Origin: Caldivirga sp. MU80
Lineage (GTDB): Archaea > Thermoproteota > Thermoprotei > Thermoproteales > Thermocladiaceae
Reading direction: 5' to 3'
Assembly: GCF_001663375.1 (NCBI RefSeq)
Contig: NZ_LCTF01000004.1
Span: 28,350 to 92,349 of the forward strand
DNA: 64,000 nt
In this document: piece by piece, positions 45,074-54,144 of the stretch
How the letters are laid out: every line of letters begins with the position of its first letter
Numbering within the stretch: position 1 is the first letter of the stretch
Program-made: the position numbers and the translations under genes
The notes under the pieces: model-generated
What the model was told of the DNA's origin: nothing
The model's database searches: none
The model's input: only the letters and a program-made list of their open reading frames with translations

Positions 45074-45520
45074 ATGTGCCTGGTTGACAGGATAGATGCA
45101 GAGACCCATGCGCACGCCACTGAGGATTACGATAAGGTTATGTCCACGTTAATTAACCTACTTGGCCCAGGGGTGGCTAAGCTGATTGAGACTAGTTCAC
45201 TTAGGGGGCATTACAATAACCCAATTAAGGTCTTTAGGGTTGAGTTGAGGCTTAAGGGTTGCGGTAATGATGATGTGGTTAGGGGTATTGCCGCTAGGCT
45301 TTCCGATGAGGATAAGAGACTGATTGAACTTTCCTTAGATTCAAGGGTTAGTGGGAATAAGCTTTACCTCAGGTTCGATAAACAAAGACTCTACCTAAAC
45401 GAACTAATGCTGAGCAGCGGTGACGATGTCGTCAAGGTTATCATACACCTAAACCCGGTTAAGTTAAGGGGAAGCTCAATAATTGGTGTCCTTAGGGAGA
45501 TGGGGTTGATCACTGGTTAG
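45074..45520 (+). CDS. Archaeal RNA-binding protein related to exosome (COG1325-like)
   Basis: 148 residues. The start IDAETHAHATEDYDKVMSTL and RGHYNNPIKVFRVEL resemble the small archaeal RNA-binding family sometimes called an exosome-associated subunit. Beta-alpha-beta arrangement with KLYLRFDKQRLYL. It ends 11 bases inside the convergent radical SAM gene. Confidence 0.65.
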   Translation: MCLVDRIDAETHAHATEDYDKVMSTLINLLGPGVAKLIETSSLRGHYNNPIKVFRVELRLKGCGNDDVVRGIAARLSDEDKRLIELSLDSRVSGNKLYLRFDKQRLYLNELMLSSGDDVVKVIIHLNPVKLRGSSIIGVLREMGLITG

Positions 45521-47171
45521 CCTCATCAATGGGTATCCTCACGGGTGACTTGCTAATGTCCCACGCCGCTGAGGCTAGTTTGCGTATGAACTCAGCGCTG
45601 TGTTCACCCAATTGACCCAGCTTAGCCTTATACCTACTCAGCACTAGGTTGAAGGCGAATAGGCTTATGCGCCTTATTATTAACTTGGCCACTATGTTCT
45701 CCATGTTACCCACTATAAGCTCCACGGACCTCACAGCCTCCTCCATGGACTTAATCAATGCCTTAAGTATTAACTCCCTCCTTAATGGATCCTCAATCAT
45801 CTTATCAAGGACTGTGAAGTCCCTCTTCCTAAGCGCACCCATGGGTATGAAGGGTAGTGGGAATGTCAATATCCTATACTTCCTCAACCTATCCAGTAAC
45901 TCAAGGCTGGCTGCAACATCCTCATCCCTCTCACCAGGTAGGTTAAGTATCATTGTCCCTACCACAACCCACCTATTGTCATTTAGTATACCCACGGCCT
46001 GCTCAACAATGTCGGGGTACTGCCTCGGTGTGAAGGGCTTCGCCTTACCTGCCATCAACATGTTTAGTAGCCTAGGGGACCCGGTCTCAATACCCATTTC
46101 TATGAAACTCCAGTCACCACCCTCATTCATGTACTCACCAACGAACTTAACAAGCTCAGGGGCCTGGACAACCACGGCAGCTGTCGTGAAGTCTGTGTGG
46201 AGCCTGTAATCCTCACCGTAGCGCTTAATCAATTTATAAGCCTTAACCACAAGCTCCTTAACCTTATCGGGGTTTGGGTCAATACCCTTAGCCCCATACC
46301 TGAAGAACTCCTCACTGTGCAGTGTTATGCTTTTGAACCCACCCTTCTCAATGTTAGTTATAATCTCCTTATCTATATGCCCCTCGAAGGGGAATGATGA
46401 AATCATGCCACTTAGCGTTGGCGTGCAGAATGCGCAACCCCTGCCACAACCCCTGGTAACCTCAACTATGCCCCCTATTGACGGTGTCACTATGGTAGGT
46501 ACCTCCTCCACTGAGGGTGGCTTACTGTTAACAACCCTACCCCTAACATCCTCACCCTTAAGTATCCTCTCAAAGAGCACGGGACCGTAATTCTCGAAGC
46601 TGCCCTCGTAAACCACGTCCACCCCCAGCTTCTGCCAAGCCCCAGTGTCCACAAGCTGCCATGTTGCTGGCCCACCCACAACAACCTTTATGTGATCCTT
46701 ATGCGCCTTTATGGCAGGGTGCTCAACAACCTCCATGAAAGACCTGGCAATATACGGTAATCCCCTGTACGGTAGATCAGCCAACTTTAGAACCCAGTAT
46801 AATATGCCTGAACCGTAGCTGAGACCTAGGGCATCCATGGTGTATATCCCAACTATCCTAGTCCTTGGGCCAATAACCCTATCAAGCTTATATGGACTTG
46901 CTATCACGACGTCACTCCTGCTGAATCCGTAGTGCAGTAGAGCAGCCTCAACCTTAGCCAAACCATAGGGAGCCCTCTTAACCCTACCCTCCCTATCGCT
47001 GGATACCCTAAAGAACATGTGGGCTATTCTCCTTCTAAAGTAGTTCTCAGGTATGGCGCTTGCGAAGCCAACCACCGATGCACCGAAGGTATCACTCGCC
47101 GTGGCTATTTCACTCGTTAGGACTATTGGATAACCATCATTATGCCTAAACATTACGCCAAACATACTCAT
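45510..47171 (-). CDS. Radical SAM protein with B12-binding-like N-terminus
   Basis: 553 residues. The radical SAM motif TRGCGRGCAFC lies about residue 250, and a B12-like Rossmann region precedes it (RVIGPRTRIVGIYTMDALG ... HIKVVVGGPATWQL). GSPRLLNMLMAGK and LNLPGERDED fit the elongator/MiaB-like radical SAM fold. It resembles an archaeal family of Fe-S oxidoreductases of unknown substrate. A downstream partner is not seen. Confidence 0.8.
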   Translation of the reverse strand: MSMFGVMFRHNDGYPIVLTSEIATASDTFGASVVGFASAIPENYFRRRIAHMFFRVSSDREGRVKRAPYGLAKVEAALLHYGFSRSDVVIASPYKLDRVIGPRTRIVGIYTMDALGLSYGSGILYWVLKLADLPYRGLPYIARSFMEVVEHPAIKAHKDHIKVVVGGPATWQLVDTGAWQKLGVDVVYEGSFENYGPVLFERILKGEDVRGRVVNSKPPSVEEVPTIVTPSIGGIVEVTRGCGRGCAFCTPTLSGMISSFPFEGHIDKEIITNIEKGGFKSITLHSEEFFRYGAKGIDPNPDKVKELVVKAYKLIKRYGEDYRLHTDFTTAAVVVQAPELVKFVGEYMNEGGDWSFIEMGIETGSPRLLNMLMAGKAKPFTPRQYPDIVEQAVGILNDNRWVVVGTMILNLPGERDEDVAASLELLDRLRKYRILTFPLPFIPMGALRKRDFTVLDKMIEDPLRRELILKALIKSMEEAVRSVELIVGNMENIVAKLIIRRISLFAFNLVLSRYKAKLGQLGEHSAEFIRKLASAAWDISKSPVRIPIDEANQ

Positions 47172-47298
47172 CCATTAAAAATCCTTTCGGCCTACTCAAA
47201 TGGATTGATTATAATAATTGACGAATATATTACCGTTAAATGCCGAAAGATGCAGCGTGAGTGAAAAGTTTATAAAATAGGTGAAGGCTGCTCGCCAC

Positions 47299-47538
47299 AT
47301 GTCGGAGGAGGGATGGCAACTACCTGAGGATTGGGAATACTCAGGTGGTGTACCTGAAAGAATACTAAAGCTTAAGGTGAAGTGCCCATACTGCGGCCAC
47401 ACGTTTGACCTTGAGCTGGCTGAGTCATGGTACAGTATGGGCATGTCGGTGGCGTGCCCTAAGTGCGGCAAGGAGTTCCCAGTCAATGAGCATAGTGAAG
47501 TACTTGGTGAAGTTAAGCCGAAGAAGCAGAAGGCGTAA
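47299..47538 (+). CDS. Small zinc-ribbon protein
   Basis: 79 residues from ATG 47299 (an in-frame GTG at 47281 is upstream but would give a less likely start). Two CxxC pairs, CPYCG and CPKCG, spaced about 27 residues apart form a zinc ribbon; the C-terminus is Lys-rich. Similar short proteins are common in crenarchaea. Nucleic acid or protein binding is plausible. A TATA-like tttataaaatag precedes. Confidence 0.65.
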   Translation: MSEEGWQLPEDWEYSGGVPERILKLKVKCPYCGHTFDLELAESWYSMGMSVACPKCGKEFPVNEHSEVLGEVKPKKQKA

Positions 47539-47576
47539 GAGTTTAAACTTAATGATTGCAGCTGCTTTAAATAAGG

Positions 47577-47864
47577 TTAACTGGGCACGACGAACCTGTA
47601 AACCTCAATCTCATCCGCCGTCTGGGACTTCCTAATTATCTTAATTATGTTACCTGGCTTAGCCCCCAGACTCCTAACTAATGGATCTGTGCTCCTAATC
47701 CAGGGTAATTGCCAAGGTGCTGCGTTAAGCCTCTTTAACAATTCCCTTGCCTCATCCTTAGACAGCACAACTGCCTTAGGCATCAACTCATGGTTAACTA
47801 CCCTTTCTAAAACCTCCTCAGCCTTAGTCTTACGCCTACCCTTACCCGTGCTCCCCCTGGGCAT
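47577..47864 (-). CDS. rpoH: RNA polymerase subunit H (Rpb5 C-terminal homologue)
   Basis: 95 residues. NHELMPKAVVLS, LPWIRSTDPLVRSLGAKPG and the end YRFVVP are diagnostic of archaeal RpoH. Binds the jaw of RNA polymerase. In most archaea the rpoH-rpoB-rpoA genes are contiguous; here rpoB does not follow and the upstream gene is hsp20 only 2 bases away. Confidence 0.9.
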   Translation of the reverse strand: MPRGSTGKGRRKTKAEEVLERVVNHELMPKAVVLSKDEARELLKRLNAAPWQLPWIRSTDPLVRSLGAKPGNIIKIIRKSQTADEIEVYRFVVPS

Positions 47865-47866
47865 GG

Positions 47867-48403
47867 TTACTCAACCTTGATCTTAGTTCCCTTATTCCCC
47901 CTATTCCTCTTGGGTAGTTCAATGGTTAATACACCGTTCTTATACATCGCCTTAGCCTTGCCTGGATCAACCTCGGCTGGTAGCGTTAACTCCTTCCTAT
48001 AACTTCTATCACTCCCCTTAGCCTCAACGATTAGGGTCTTTCCATCTGGTTCAATGTTTATATTTATATCGTCCTTATCCACCCCAGGCATGTCCATTAT
48101 AACCTTAATGACGTCGCCCTCATCGTAAACGTCAGTTAATGGCTCAGTATCCTCACTGACAAGAGGCCTACCCCAGGGTTTAACATTACCAAATTCCCTA
48201 ATCTTAGGCTTACCGTCAGGCCCCATTGTTATTTCAAAGCCATAGTAGTAAACATTGCTCTTACCCCTCCTACTGCCCCTTGACTGCTCCTCGCTGAATG
48301 GCTTAAAAGCCTCCTCGAATTCCTTCTCCACCTCCCTCTCAAACTCCTCGACAAACTTCCTCCACTTCTTAAACCACTCATCAAAGTCCTCGAACCAGGA
48401 CAT
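47867..48403 (-). CDS. Small heat shock protein Hsp20
   Basis: 178 residues: a charged Phe/Glu/Lys-rich N-terminal helix region (about 1-45), then an alpha-crystallin domain with DVYDEGDVIKVIMDMPGVDKDDI and the strand LTLPAEVDP, ending in a C-terminal GVLTIELPK. Prevents aggregation at high temperature. Two bases before rpoH on the same strand, so perhaps one transcript. Confidence 0.9.
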   Translation of the reverse strand: MSWFEDFDEWFKKWRKFVEEFEREVEKEFEEAFKPFSEEQSRGSRRGKSNVYYYGFEITMGPDGKPKIREFGNVKPWGRPLVSEDTEPLTDVYDEGDVIKVIMDMPGVDKDDININIEPDGKTLIVEAKGSDRSYRKELTLPAEVDPGKAKAMYKNGVLTIELPKRNRGNKGTKIKVE

Positions 48404-48512
48404 AGCAACTTTATTAGGCTTAGGGCTTTAAAAACCTATGTTCTTCATTCCCCTCGCCAATCCACTAGACCTGTAAAATAATCTGCTTAAGGGGCAATAC
48501 TATTAAGATTAA

Positions 48513-49307
48513 TCAGGCCACTGGCCTTGCCAGTATTAAGTACCCCCACTGCCTATCAACATACTCAACGTACGGCCCCTCCTCACCATCCTTAAACACT
48601 GCAAAGACTGATGGACCATTACCACTGACCCCAGCCGCTAGGGCGCCGTTACTTAACGCCTCCCCTATCGCCTTCAATTGCCCATCATAGCCAAGGGCCC
48701 TAGCAACCATAATACCGTTAACCGTGGCTGCATGCCAAATCTCCCCGTTGAGGGCCCAGTGGAATAGGTCTATGTAGATGCTAGCTAGTCTCCTAAGCTC
48801 ATTAACGTTGATTGGCCTCTTCCTCTCCTTAAAGCCTGTCACCACCACTGTCACGTCGCCCGGTGGCTTAAGGTGCCTAACCACCTTCATAAGCCTGTTA
48901 TCAGTAAGCACTATACCCCTTAACAGTGAAGCCGAGGCATCGTCAAAGGCCCCTGTTATAGAGGATCCATGTGCCCTGGTCGCCTCAGCCGCTATCCTAG
49001 CTGCATCAACCTCACTTAACCCAACACCGCTAAGCATGGCTAGTGCGTAAACTATACCCGCCGCAACGGCGCTATTACTCTTAAGGCCGCTGGACACTGG
49101 TACACTACTATTGACCCTAGCACAGTATTCACCATTAACGTTGAGTCTCCTGGAGGCATAGTTGAGTATGAATGAAGTGAACTCATCCATTACACACCTG
49201 CCATTAGTCAACTCAACCCTAACAGGTAGGTCAATTGCCATTACACCACCCCTCAGGGCTGGGATAGCATTGATTATTGAGACTCCGCCATATGTCACGT
49301 ACTCCAC
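48513..49307 (-). CDS. aroK: Archaeal shikimate kinase (GHMP type)
   Basis: 264 residues. Phosphorylates shikimate. The GHMP ATP-binding motif PVSSGLKSNSA is at 70-80 and the C-terminal GVSGNGPSVFAV is motif 3. The archaeal enzyme is unrelated to the bacterial P-loop AroK and fits this sequence. Partner of aroA at 42738. Confidence 0.9.
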   Translation of the reverse strand: MEYVTYGGVSIINAIPALRGGVMAIDLPVRVELTNGRCVMDEFTSFILNYASRRLNVNGEYCARVNSSVPVSSGLKSNSAVAAGIVYALAMLSGVGLSEVDAARIAAEATRAHGSSITGAFDDASASLLRGIVLTDNRLMKVVRHLKPPGDVTVVVTGFKERKRPINVNELRRLASIYIDLFHWALNGEIWHAATVNGIMVARALGYDGQLKAIGEALSNGALAAGVSGNGPSVFAVFKDGEEGPYVEYVDRQWGYLILARPVA

Positions 49308-49341
49308 GGTTTGTAACTAGGCTAAGGGTTCATTTAAAAGG

Positions 49342-50373
49342 TTGCCACTGAAGCCAGACTTGATGAAGATCAGCGAGGGTAAGAATTACGTAGAGTTCAC
49401 CGTGGAGAGGATTGAGGATTTGTTCATACTTTACCTAGTTATTAAGCCAAACGACCTGGTTTACTCATGGACAGTTAGGGATGTTAGGGGGAGAGGTGGT
49501 GAGAGACTTGGTAGGGAGAGGGTTTACCTGGGGGTTAGGGTTAAGAGCCTTGAGTTTCACGAACCCAGGGGTGTGTTGAGGATTAGGGGTGTTATTGAGG
49601 ATTACCCAAACTGGCTTGAGGGTGCTGGGGGGAGTTACCACAGCCTTGATGTTGGGATTGGATCCACGGTTAAGGTCATGAGGAGTGTGAGTAGGGGCTA
49701 CGTGGAGCAGTTGATTGATGCATTAGGCTCCAGCGTCAGGTTACTCATAGTATCCATGTCCATTGAAGAGACCACAGTGGCATTGGCAAGTAGACTTGGG
49801 GTCGACATAATAGCCACCATCAATAATAACTATATTCAAGATAAGGAGTCTGGGGGTTCCCTACTTAACCAAAGGTACATTGACGATGTGTTTAAGTCCA
49901 TTAGGCAATTGGCTGAACTACATAAACCCGATGCAATAGTCCTGGCGGCCCAGAGTATGCTCATCAACAGCATACCAAATCCTGATGTTAGGGGGATACC
50001 CGTTGAGAGGGTTACCGTATCCGAAGGTGGCTTAGTTGGGGTTTATGAGGTTGAGAGGAGGGGGTACTTGGATAAACTCGGCTTGAGACTAGGTTACGAG
50101 ACCGTTAACAAGATAATGGAGGAGTTGGGTAGGGGCAATGGCCTAGTGGCCCTGGGTGATGAGGTTCATGAGGCCTTAAGCATGGGGGCCGCTGAATCAG
50201 TGGTCATGCTAAGTAGGCTCCTGATGGAGAAAGCTGAGGAGGCTAGGGAAATCGTTGACATGTGCATGAGAACTAGGGCTAGGTTGATAATAGTCCCTGA
50301 GGACAGTGAGGCGGGTAAGGTGCTTAATGGCTTAGGTGGATTGGCAGCGTTACTTAGGTATAGGATTAATTAA
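49342..50373 (+). CDS. pelA: Ribosome rescue factor pelota (aPelota/Dom34)
   Basis: 343 residues. N-terminal Sm-like domain (YVEFTVERIEDLFILYLVI), central domain, and C-terminal eRF1-like domain (GDEVHEALSMGAAESVVMLSRLL). Dissociates stalled ribosomes with aABCE1. It lacks the GGQ of release factors, as expected. TTG at 49342 is the long start; ATG at 49363 is the alternative and fits the family start M-K-I better. Confidence 0.92.
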   Translation: MPLKPDLMKISEGKNYVEFTVERIEDLFILYLVIKPNDLVYSWTVRDVRGRGGERLGRERVYLGVRVKSLEFHEPRGVLRIRGVIEDYPNWLEGAGGSYHSLDVGIGSTVKVMRSVSRGYVEQLIDALGSSVRLLIVSMSIEETTVALASRLGVDIIATINNNYIQDKESGGSLLNQRYIDDVFKSIRQLAELHKPDAIVLAAQSMLINSIPNPDVRGIPVERVTVSEGGLVGVYEVERRGYLDKLGLRLGYETVNKIMEELGRGNGLVALGDEVHEALSMGAAESVVMLSRLLMEKAEEAREIVDMCMRTRARLIIVPEDSEAGKVLNGLGGLAALLRYRIN

Positions 50374-50438
50374 CCTCTTCGTTAAGTGGATACTGGATAA
50401 GCTATATAAGCTAATAGCTTAGGCCTAACATAGGGCGG

Positions 50439-50741
50439 TTGCTAGTGGTCTCAGTCAGTTATGACAAACTTAGGAGGATTGCCTCAAGCCACCCAGCCTA
50501 TAGGCTTATTGAGGAGGGTGATAGGGTTGAGGTGTTGTTTTACCCACCCACCGAGGACTCGGCATCATCAACCTCGGATTTTGAGAGGGATTATGGTGAA
50601 ACCGTGGTTAGGATCATTGGCGTGAGGAGGGGTGACGTGGTTGAGTTCACGGAGGCCTTCGTGGAGAGGGGTAATGAGAGGAGGAGGTTAAGCCTAGATG
50701 AACTTGAACTCTGGGTTAATGAAATAGAGTGGTTGGCTTAA
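50439..50741 (+). CDS. Hypothetical protein
   Basis: 100 residues, start likely TTG 50439 (TTGGTGGTC region with the first in-frame GTG beside it). Charged, Glu/Arg-rich, with a Ser/Thr stretch (STSDFERD) and beta-rich pattern VRIIGVRRGDVVEFTE. No recognised family. Separated from pelota by 65 bases. Confidence 0.45.
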   Translation: MLVVSVSYDKLRRIASSHPAYRLIEEGDRVEVLFYPPTEDSASSTSDFERDYGETVVRIIGVRRGDVVEFTEAFVERGNERRRLSLDELELWVNEIEWLA

Positions 50742-50767
50742 ATTTTCGGGTTAAGTTGTTTTAAATT

Positions 50768-51739
50768 CTAGCCGAAGGCCTTAAGGAGCCTTGTTAAGTA
50801 GTCCCAGTAGCCGTCCACCTCAGCCTCCATGGCCTTGATCTCCTCCTCCTTCAGGTGAGCGAACCTACCCTGTGGCTTCAGGTAGTTTATCAGCGGCTTC
50901 CTCTTAGACTTGTCCACATGCATGTTGCTCGGTGGGTTAAGCCTAAACTTACCGTGATCCCACTCGAAGAGCGGGAATACCCCAGTCTCCACGGCTAACC
51001 TAGCTATCTCAACAGTCTTACTGTCATCAATCCTCCAGCCAGGTGGGCATGGTGCAAACACGTGCAGGAAGGCCGGCCCCTCGTTTAATGCATCGAGGGC
51101 CTTCCTAACCTTATTCATCAAATCTATTGGATAGGCTATGCTTGCCGTGGCTGCGTAGGGTATGTGGTGGGCTATGACTATGCTCATTATGTCCTTCTTA
51201 CTCTGAACCTTACCCCTAATCCTACTACCCACGGGTGATGTGGTTGTCCAAGCGAAGCGTGGCGTGCCCCCTGAACGTTGGATGCCGGTGTTCATGTACG
51301 CCTCATTGTCGTACAGCACGTATAAGACCCCATGCCCCCTCTCCAGCATACCGCTCAACGCCTGCATACCAATGTCGTAGGTGCCGCCATCACCTGCCAG
51401 GGCTATGACCTTAGCCTTGGCGTTGGCTATGCCCTTCCTGTTAAGTGCCTTAATAGCAGCCTCAATACCCGACGCCACCGCTGCAGCATTCTCAAAGGCC
51501 ACGTGAATGTACGGCACACCCCAGGCAGTGTAGGGGTATTGAGTTGAGGTTACTTCAATGCACCCAGTGGCGTTAACCACTATTACGTCAGGCCCAGCGG
51601 CCTTGAGGATGTGCCTAACGGCCAGTGATGGGCCACAGCCAGCGCACGTTAACTGACCTGGCCCGAAATACTCCTCCTTGGGTATATCCCAAATGGTCCT
51701 TATACCAATCTTAATCTGCCCACTGGCCATACCCATCAC
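50768..51739 (-). CDS. porB: 2-oxoacid:ferredoxin oxidoreductase beta subunit
   Basis: 323 residues. Binds thiamine diphosphate: LTCAGCGPSLAVRH and GDGGTYDIGMQALSGM with the metal/TPP motif GDG-x(n)-NN-like YDNEAYMNTG. The FAP-type CPPGWR Cys is near 230. Last gene of a porG-D-A-B operon running on the minus strand, each overlap 4 bases. Likely pyruvate specific, but 2-oxoglutarate or broad specificity cannot be excluded. Confidence 0.93.
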   Translation of the reverse strand: MMGMASGQIKIGIRTIWDIPKEEYFGPGQLTCAGCGPSLAVRHILKAAGPDVIVVNATGCIEVTSTQYPYTAWGVPYIHVAFENAAAVASGIEAAIKALNRKGIANAKAKVIALAGDGGTYDIGMQALSGMLERGHGVLYVLYDNEAYMNTGIQRSGGTPRFAWTTTSPVGSRIRGKVQSKKDIMSIVIAHHIPYAATASIAYPIDLMNKVRKALDALNEGPAFLHVFAPCPPGWRIDDSKTVEIARLAVETGVFPLFEWDHGKFRLNPPSNMHVDKSKRKPLINYLKPQGRFAHLKEEEIKAMEAEVDGYWDYLTRLLKAFG

Positions 51740-52959
51740 CTCAACCCCATGTACAATGATTCACGGGGCACATTCCCCGTGCTGGCTATGTCCCTAAGCT
51801 TGTAGTATAACTCATAGAAGTCCCTTATATACATGGTGCGCTGTGATATGCCGTGTATAACCGAGACTATGGGCTTGTCCACACCAGCCTCCCTAAGCGC
51901 AATGTAAACGTCCTTAAAGACAGGCCCCTCCACCGGTGAGCCAGGGGCAATTGCCCTATCCACCACCGCCACTGCCTTAGCGTCGGCCAGTCTCTTAACT
52001 AAGTCGTTGGATGGGAATGGCCTAAACAGCCTGATCCTAAGCACACCAGCCCTAAGGCCCCTACCCCTAGCCTCCTTAGCAGCCTCAAGAGCATTCCAAG
52101 TGGCCGCGCCACCGTAGGTGACGAGGATGTAGTCAGCATCGTCAAGCATGAAGCCCTCAACTGCGCCGTAAGCCCTACCAAACCTCCTGTTAAACTCAGA
52201 ATCAACCTCATCAATAACACCCCTGGAGGCTCTAAGGGCATTAATGGCCTGGTACTTAATCTCGTAGTACCAGTCGGGGGTTGCTAGGGCACCCATGGTT
52301 ACCGGCCTCTCAGGGTTGAGAAGCGGCCTAGTGTTATGCCTCCTAGGCGTGAATTCACGGACAGCCTTAGTATCGTAAACTTCAACAGGCTCCGTTGTAT
52401 GGCTCATTAAGAACCCATCATAGGAGACTATAACGGGCAGAAGTACCCTTGGGTCCTCAGCCACCCTAAATGCCTCAATAACCGTATCGTAGGCCTCCTG
52501 CGCCGTGGAGGCTATGTAAATTACCCAACCCGTGTCCCTGACATTCATCAAGTCCTGGTAATCACCATGTATGCTTATTGGCGCTGACAATGCCCTACCC
52601 GGCACCGCCATCACTATAGGTAGCCTCAGGCCTGAGGCGATATGGAGAATCTCGTGCATTAGCTCAAGGCCCTGCGCCGACGTTGCAGTGAAGACCCTGG
52701 CCCCGGCCGCCGAGGCACCTACCGCGGCCGATAATGCGCTGTGCTCCGACTCAACAGGTATGAACTCGGCGTCAAGCTCACCATTGGCTACGTACTCAGC
52801 CAGCTTCTCTATTATGGTAGTTTGTGGTGTTATTGGGTACGCTGCAACAACGTCAACGTCAACGTCCTTCACGGCATGGGCTATGGCGTAGTTAGTAGTT
52901 AAGCCAACCTTCCCAACCACAACACTCCTCTCCCTCTCCTTCTCAATCACCTGCGTCAT
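51736..52959 (-). CDS. porA: 2-oxoacid:ferredoxin oxidoreductase alpha subunit
   Basis: 407 residues. N-terminal AYPITPQTTIIEKL, ESEHSALSAAVGASAAGARVFTATSAQGLELM and the substrate region VPGRALSAPISIHGDYQD are characteristic. C-terminal RIRLFRPFPSNDL belongs to the II/III domain. Second to last gene of the operon; overlaps porB by 4 bases. Confidence 0.94.
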   Translation of the reverse strand: MTQVIEKERERSVVVGKVGLTTNYAIAHAVKDVDVDVVAAYPITPQTTIIEKLAEYVANGELDAEFIPVESEHSALSAAVGASAAGARVFTATSAQGLELMHEILHIASGLRLPIVMAVPGRALSAPISIHGDYQDLMNVRDTGWVIYIASTAQEAYDTVIEAFRVAEDPRVLLPVIVSYDGFLMSHTTEPVEVYDTKAVREFTPRRHNTRPLLNPERPVTMGALATPDWYYEIKYQAINALRASRGVIDEVDSEFNRRFGRAYGAVEGFMLDDADYILVTYGGAATWNALEAAKEARGRGLRAGVLRIRLFRPFPSNDLVKRLADAKAVAVVDRAIAPGSPVEGPVFKDVYIALREAGVDKPIVSVIHGISQRTMYIRDFYELYYKLRDIASTGNVPRESLYMGLR

Positions 52960-53279
52960 TGTTGAACCACCTCAGGAACCATCTTTATAGCCTTAACTGG
53001 GCATTCGTTTGCACATATCCCACAGCCCTTGCAGTAGTCGTAGTTAATTTCGAAGGTTAGGTTGTACTTCCTACCACTCTTAGTTACGTAGGGCTTGTTG
53101 AGTTCAAGTATGGCTGGTTCAGGGCAGTAAAGCCAGCATATGCGGCACCTGGTGCACGCATCCTGGTCTATGACAGGCCTTTGAGTCCTCCATGAACCGG
53201 TCTTGTTCTTAACCGAATTCTGCGGCTCCGTTATGTAACCGCCTATGGGTATCTGGGTCCAAGACTTAAGCTCGCTCAT
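52956..53279 (-). CDS. porD: 2-oxoacid:ferredoxin oxidoreductase delta (ferredoxin) subunit
   Basis: 107 residues with two [4Fe-4S] motifs, CTRCRICWLYCPEP and CKGCGICANECPVKAI. Transfers electrons from TPP to external ferredoxin. Overlaps both neighbours by 4 bases. Confidence 0.94.
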   Translation of the reverse strand: MSELKSWTQIPIGGYITEPQNSVKNKTGSWRTQRPVIDQDACTRCRICWLYCPEPAILELNKPYVTKSGRKYNLTFEINYDYCKGCGICANECPVKAIKMVPEVVQQ

Positions 53280-53839
53280 GGAATCACCCTAGCTGCCTTA
53301 TAGGCCTCATCTATTGCATCAGCGTTTAACTGCCCAACCCTCCCCCTGAAGGTGCTTTTAATGAGATCCTTCACAACCTCAATATTAACCATGTTGATAA
53401 CCCTTAATAGCGCCCCCAGCATGGGTGTGTTAACTATTGCCCTACCCAGGTACTTCATTGATATACCGTAGGCATCCACATACACAACCTTACCCTTAAA
53501 CCTGCTCATCAACTGCCTTGCGTAGTCTTCACCGGAATTTATGACTATTACACCATTTGGATTAGTTATGTTAATTATGTTAAATATTTCAACCAGCCTA
53601 GTGTCAAAGACCACAGATATGTCTGGTTTCTCTATTGGTTCCCTAATGCCGAGGTACTGGTTGGCTATCCTTACGTAGGCCCTAACCGGGGCACCCCTAC
53701 GCTCAGCCCCATACTCAGGAAATGCTGACGCAAACAAGCCACTGTGTATCGCGGCCTCAGCCAGCACCTGCGCAGCGGTGACGGCGCCTTGGCCTCCCCT
53801 ACCGTAGAACGTTACATCCACGCGGTTAAGCTTCTCCAT
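53276..53839 (-). CDS. porG: 2-oxoacid:ferredoxin oxidoreductase gamma subunit
   Basis: 188 residues from ATG 53839. The frame extends to 53935, but the conserved domain starts at MEKLNRVDVTFYGRGGQGAV, so the upstream 32 residues are probably not translated. GRGGQGAVTAAQVLAEAA and RRGAPVRAYVRI are standard. First gene of the operon. Confidence 0.9.
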   Translation of the reverse strand: MEKLNRVDVTFYGRGGQGAVTAAQVLAEAAIHSGLFASAFPEYGAERRGAPVRAYVRIANQYLGIREPIEKPDISVVFDTRLVEIFNIINITNPNGVIVINSGEDYARQLMSRFKGKVVYVDAYGISMKYLGRAIVNTPMLGALLRVINMVNIEVVKDLIKSTFRGRVGQLNADAIDEAYKAARVIP

Positions 53840-54082
53840 GGAATTGCCCACCGGGTATGCCTTATTAATCTTTCCTAAGTTAAAAGAATCATTATTTTCA
53901 ATATGCCGTCTCCTCATTACATAACCGCATTTCAATTTACAATAAATATGTATTTCATATGATTAATTACGATGGAAATAATGTAAAAGTACATATAACA
54001 TAGTTTTACTATTGCTATATTAACCATCATTATAAATAATGACCCTTCACTAATCAACGATCAACTCAACTAAACACAATAC

Positions 54083-54127
54083 CTTAAGTGAACCCGTGGA
54101 AAAGTTTTAAATCCTTAAGAACTTAAG
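54083..54127 (+). promoter_or_regulatory. rtcB promoter with three CTTAAG boxes
   Basis: A TATA element aaagttttaaat (54101-54112) lies 33-44 bases before the ATG at 54145. Three CTTAAG palindromes flank it: 54083-54088 upstream, and 54114-54119 and 54122-54127 just downstream of the TATA box, over the expected initiation region. A candidate operator; no regulator is known. Confidence 0.4.
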
Positions 54128-54144
54128 AATATTAAGTACGTAGT

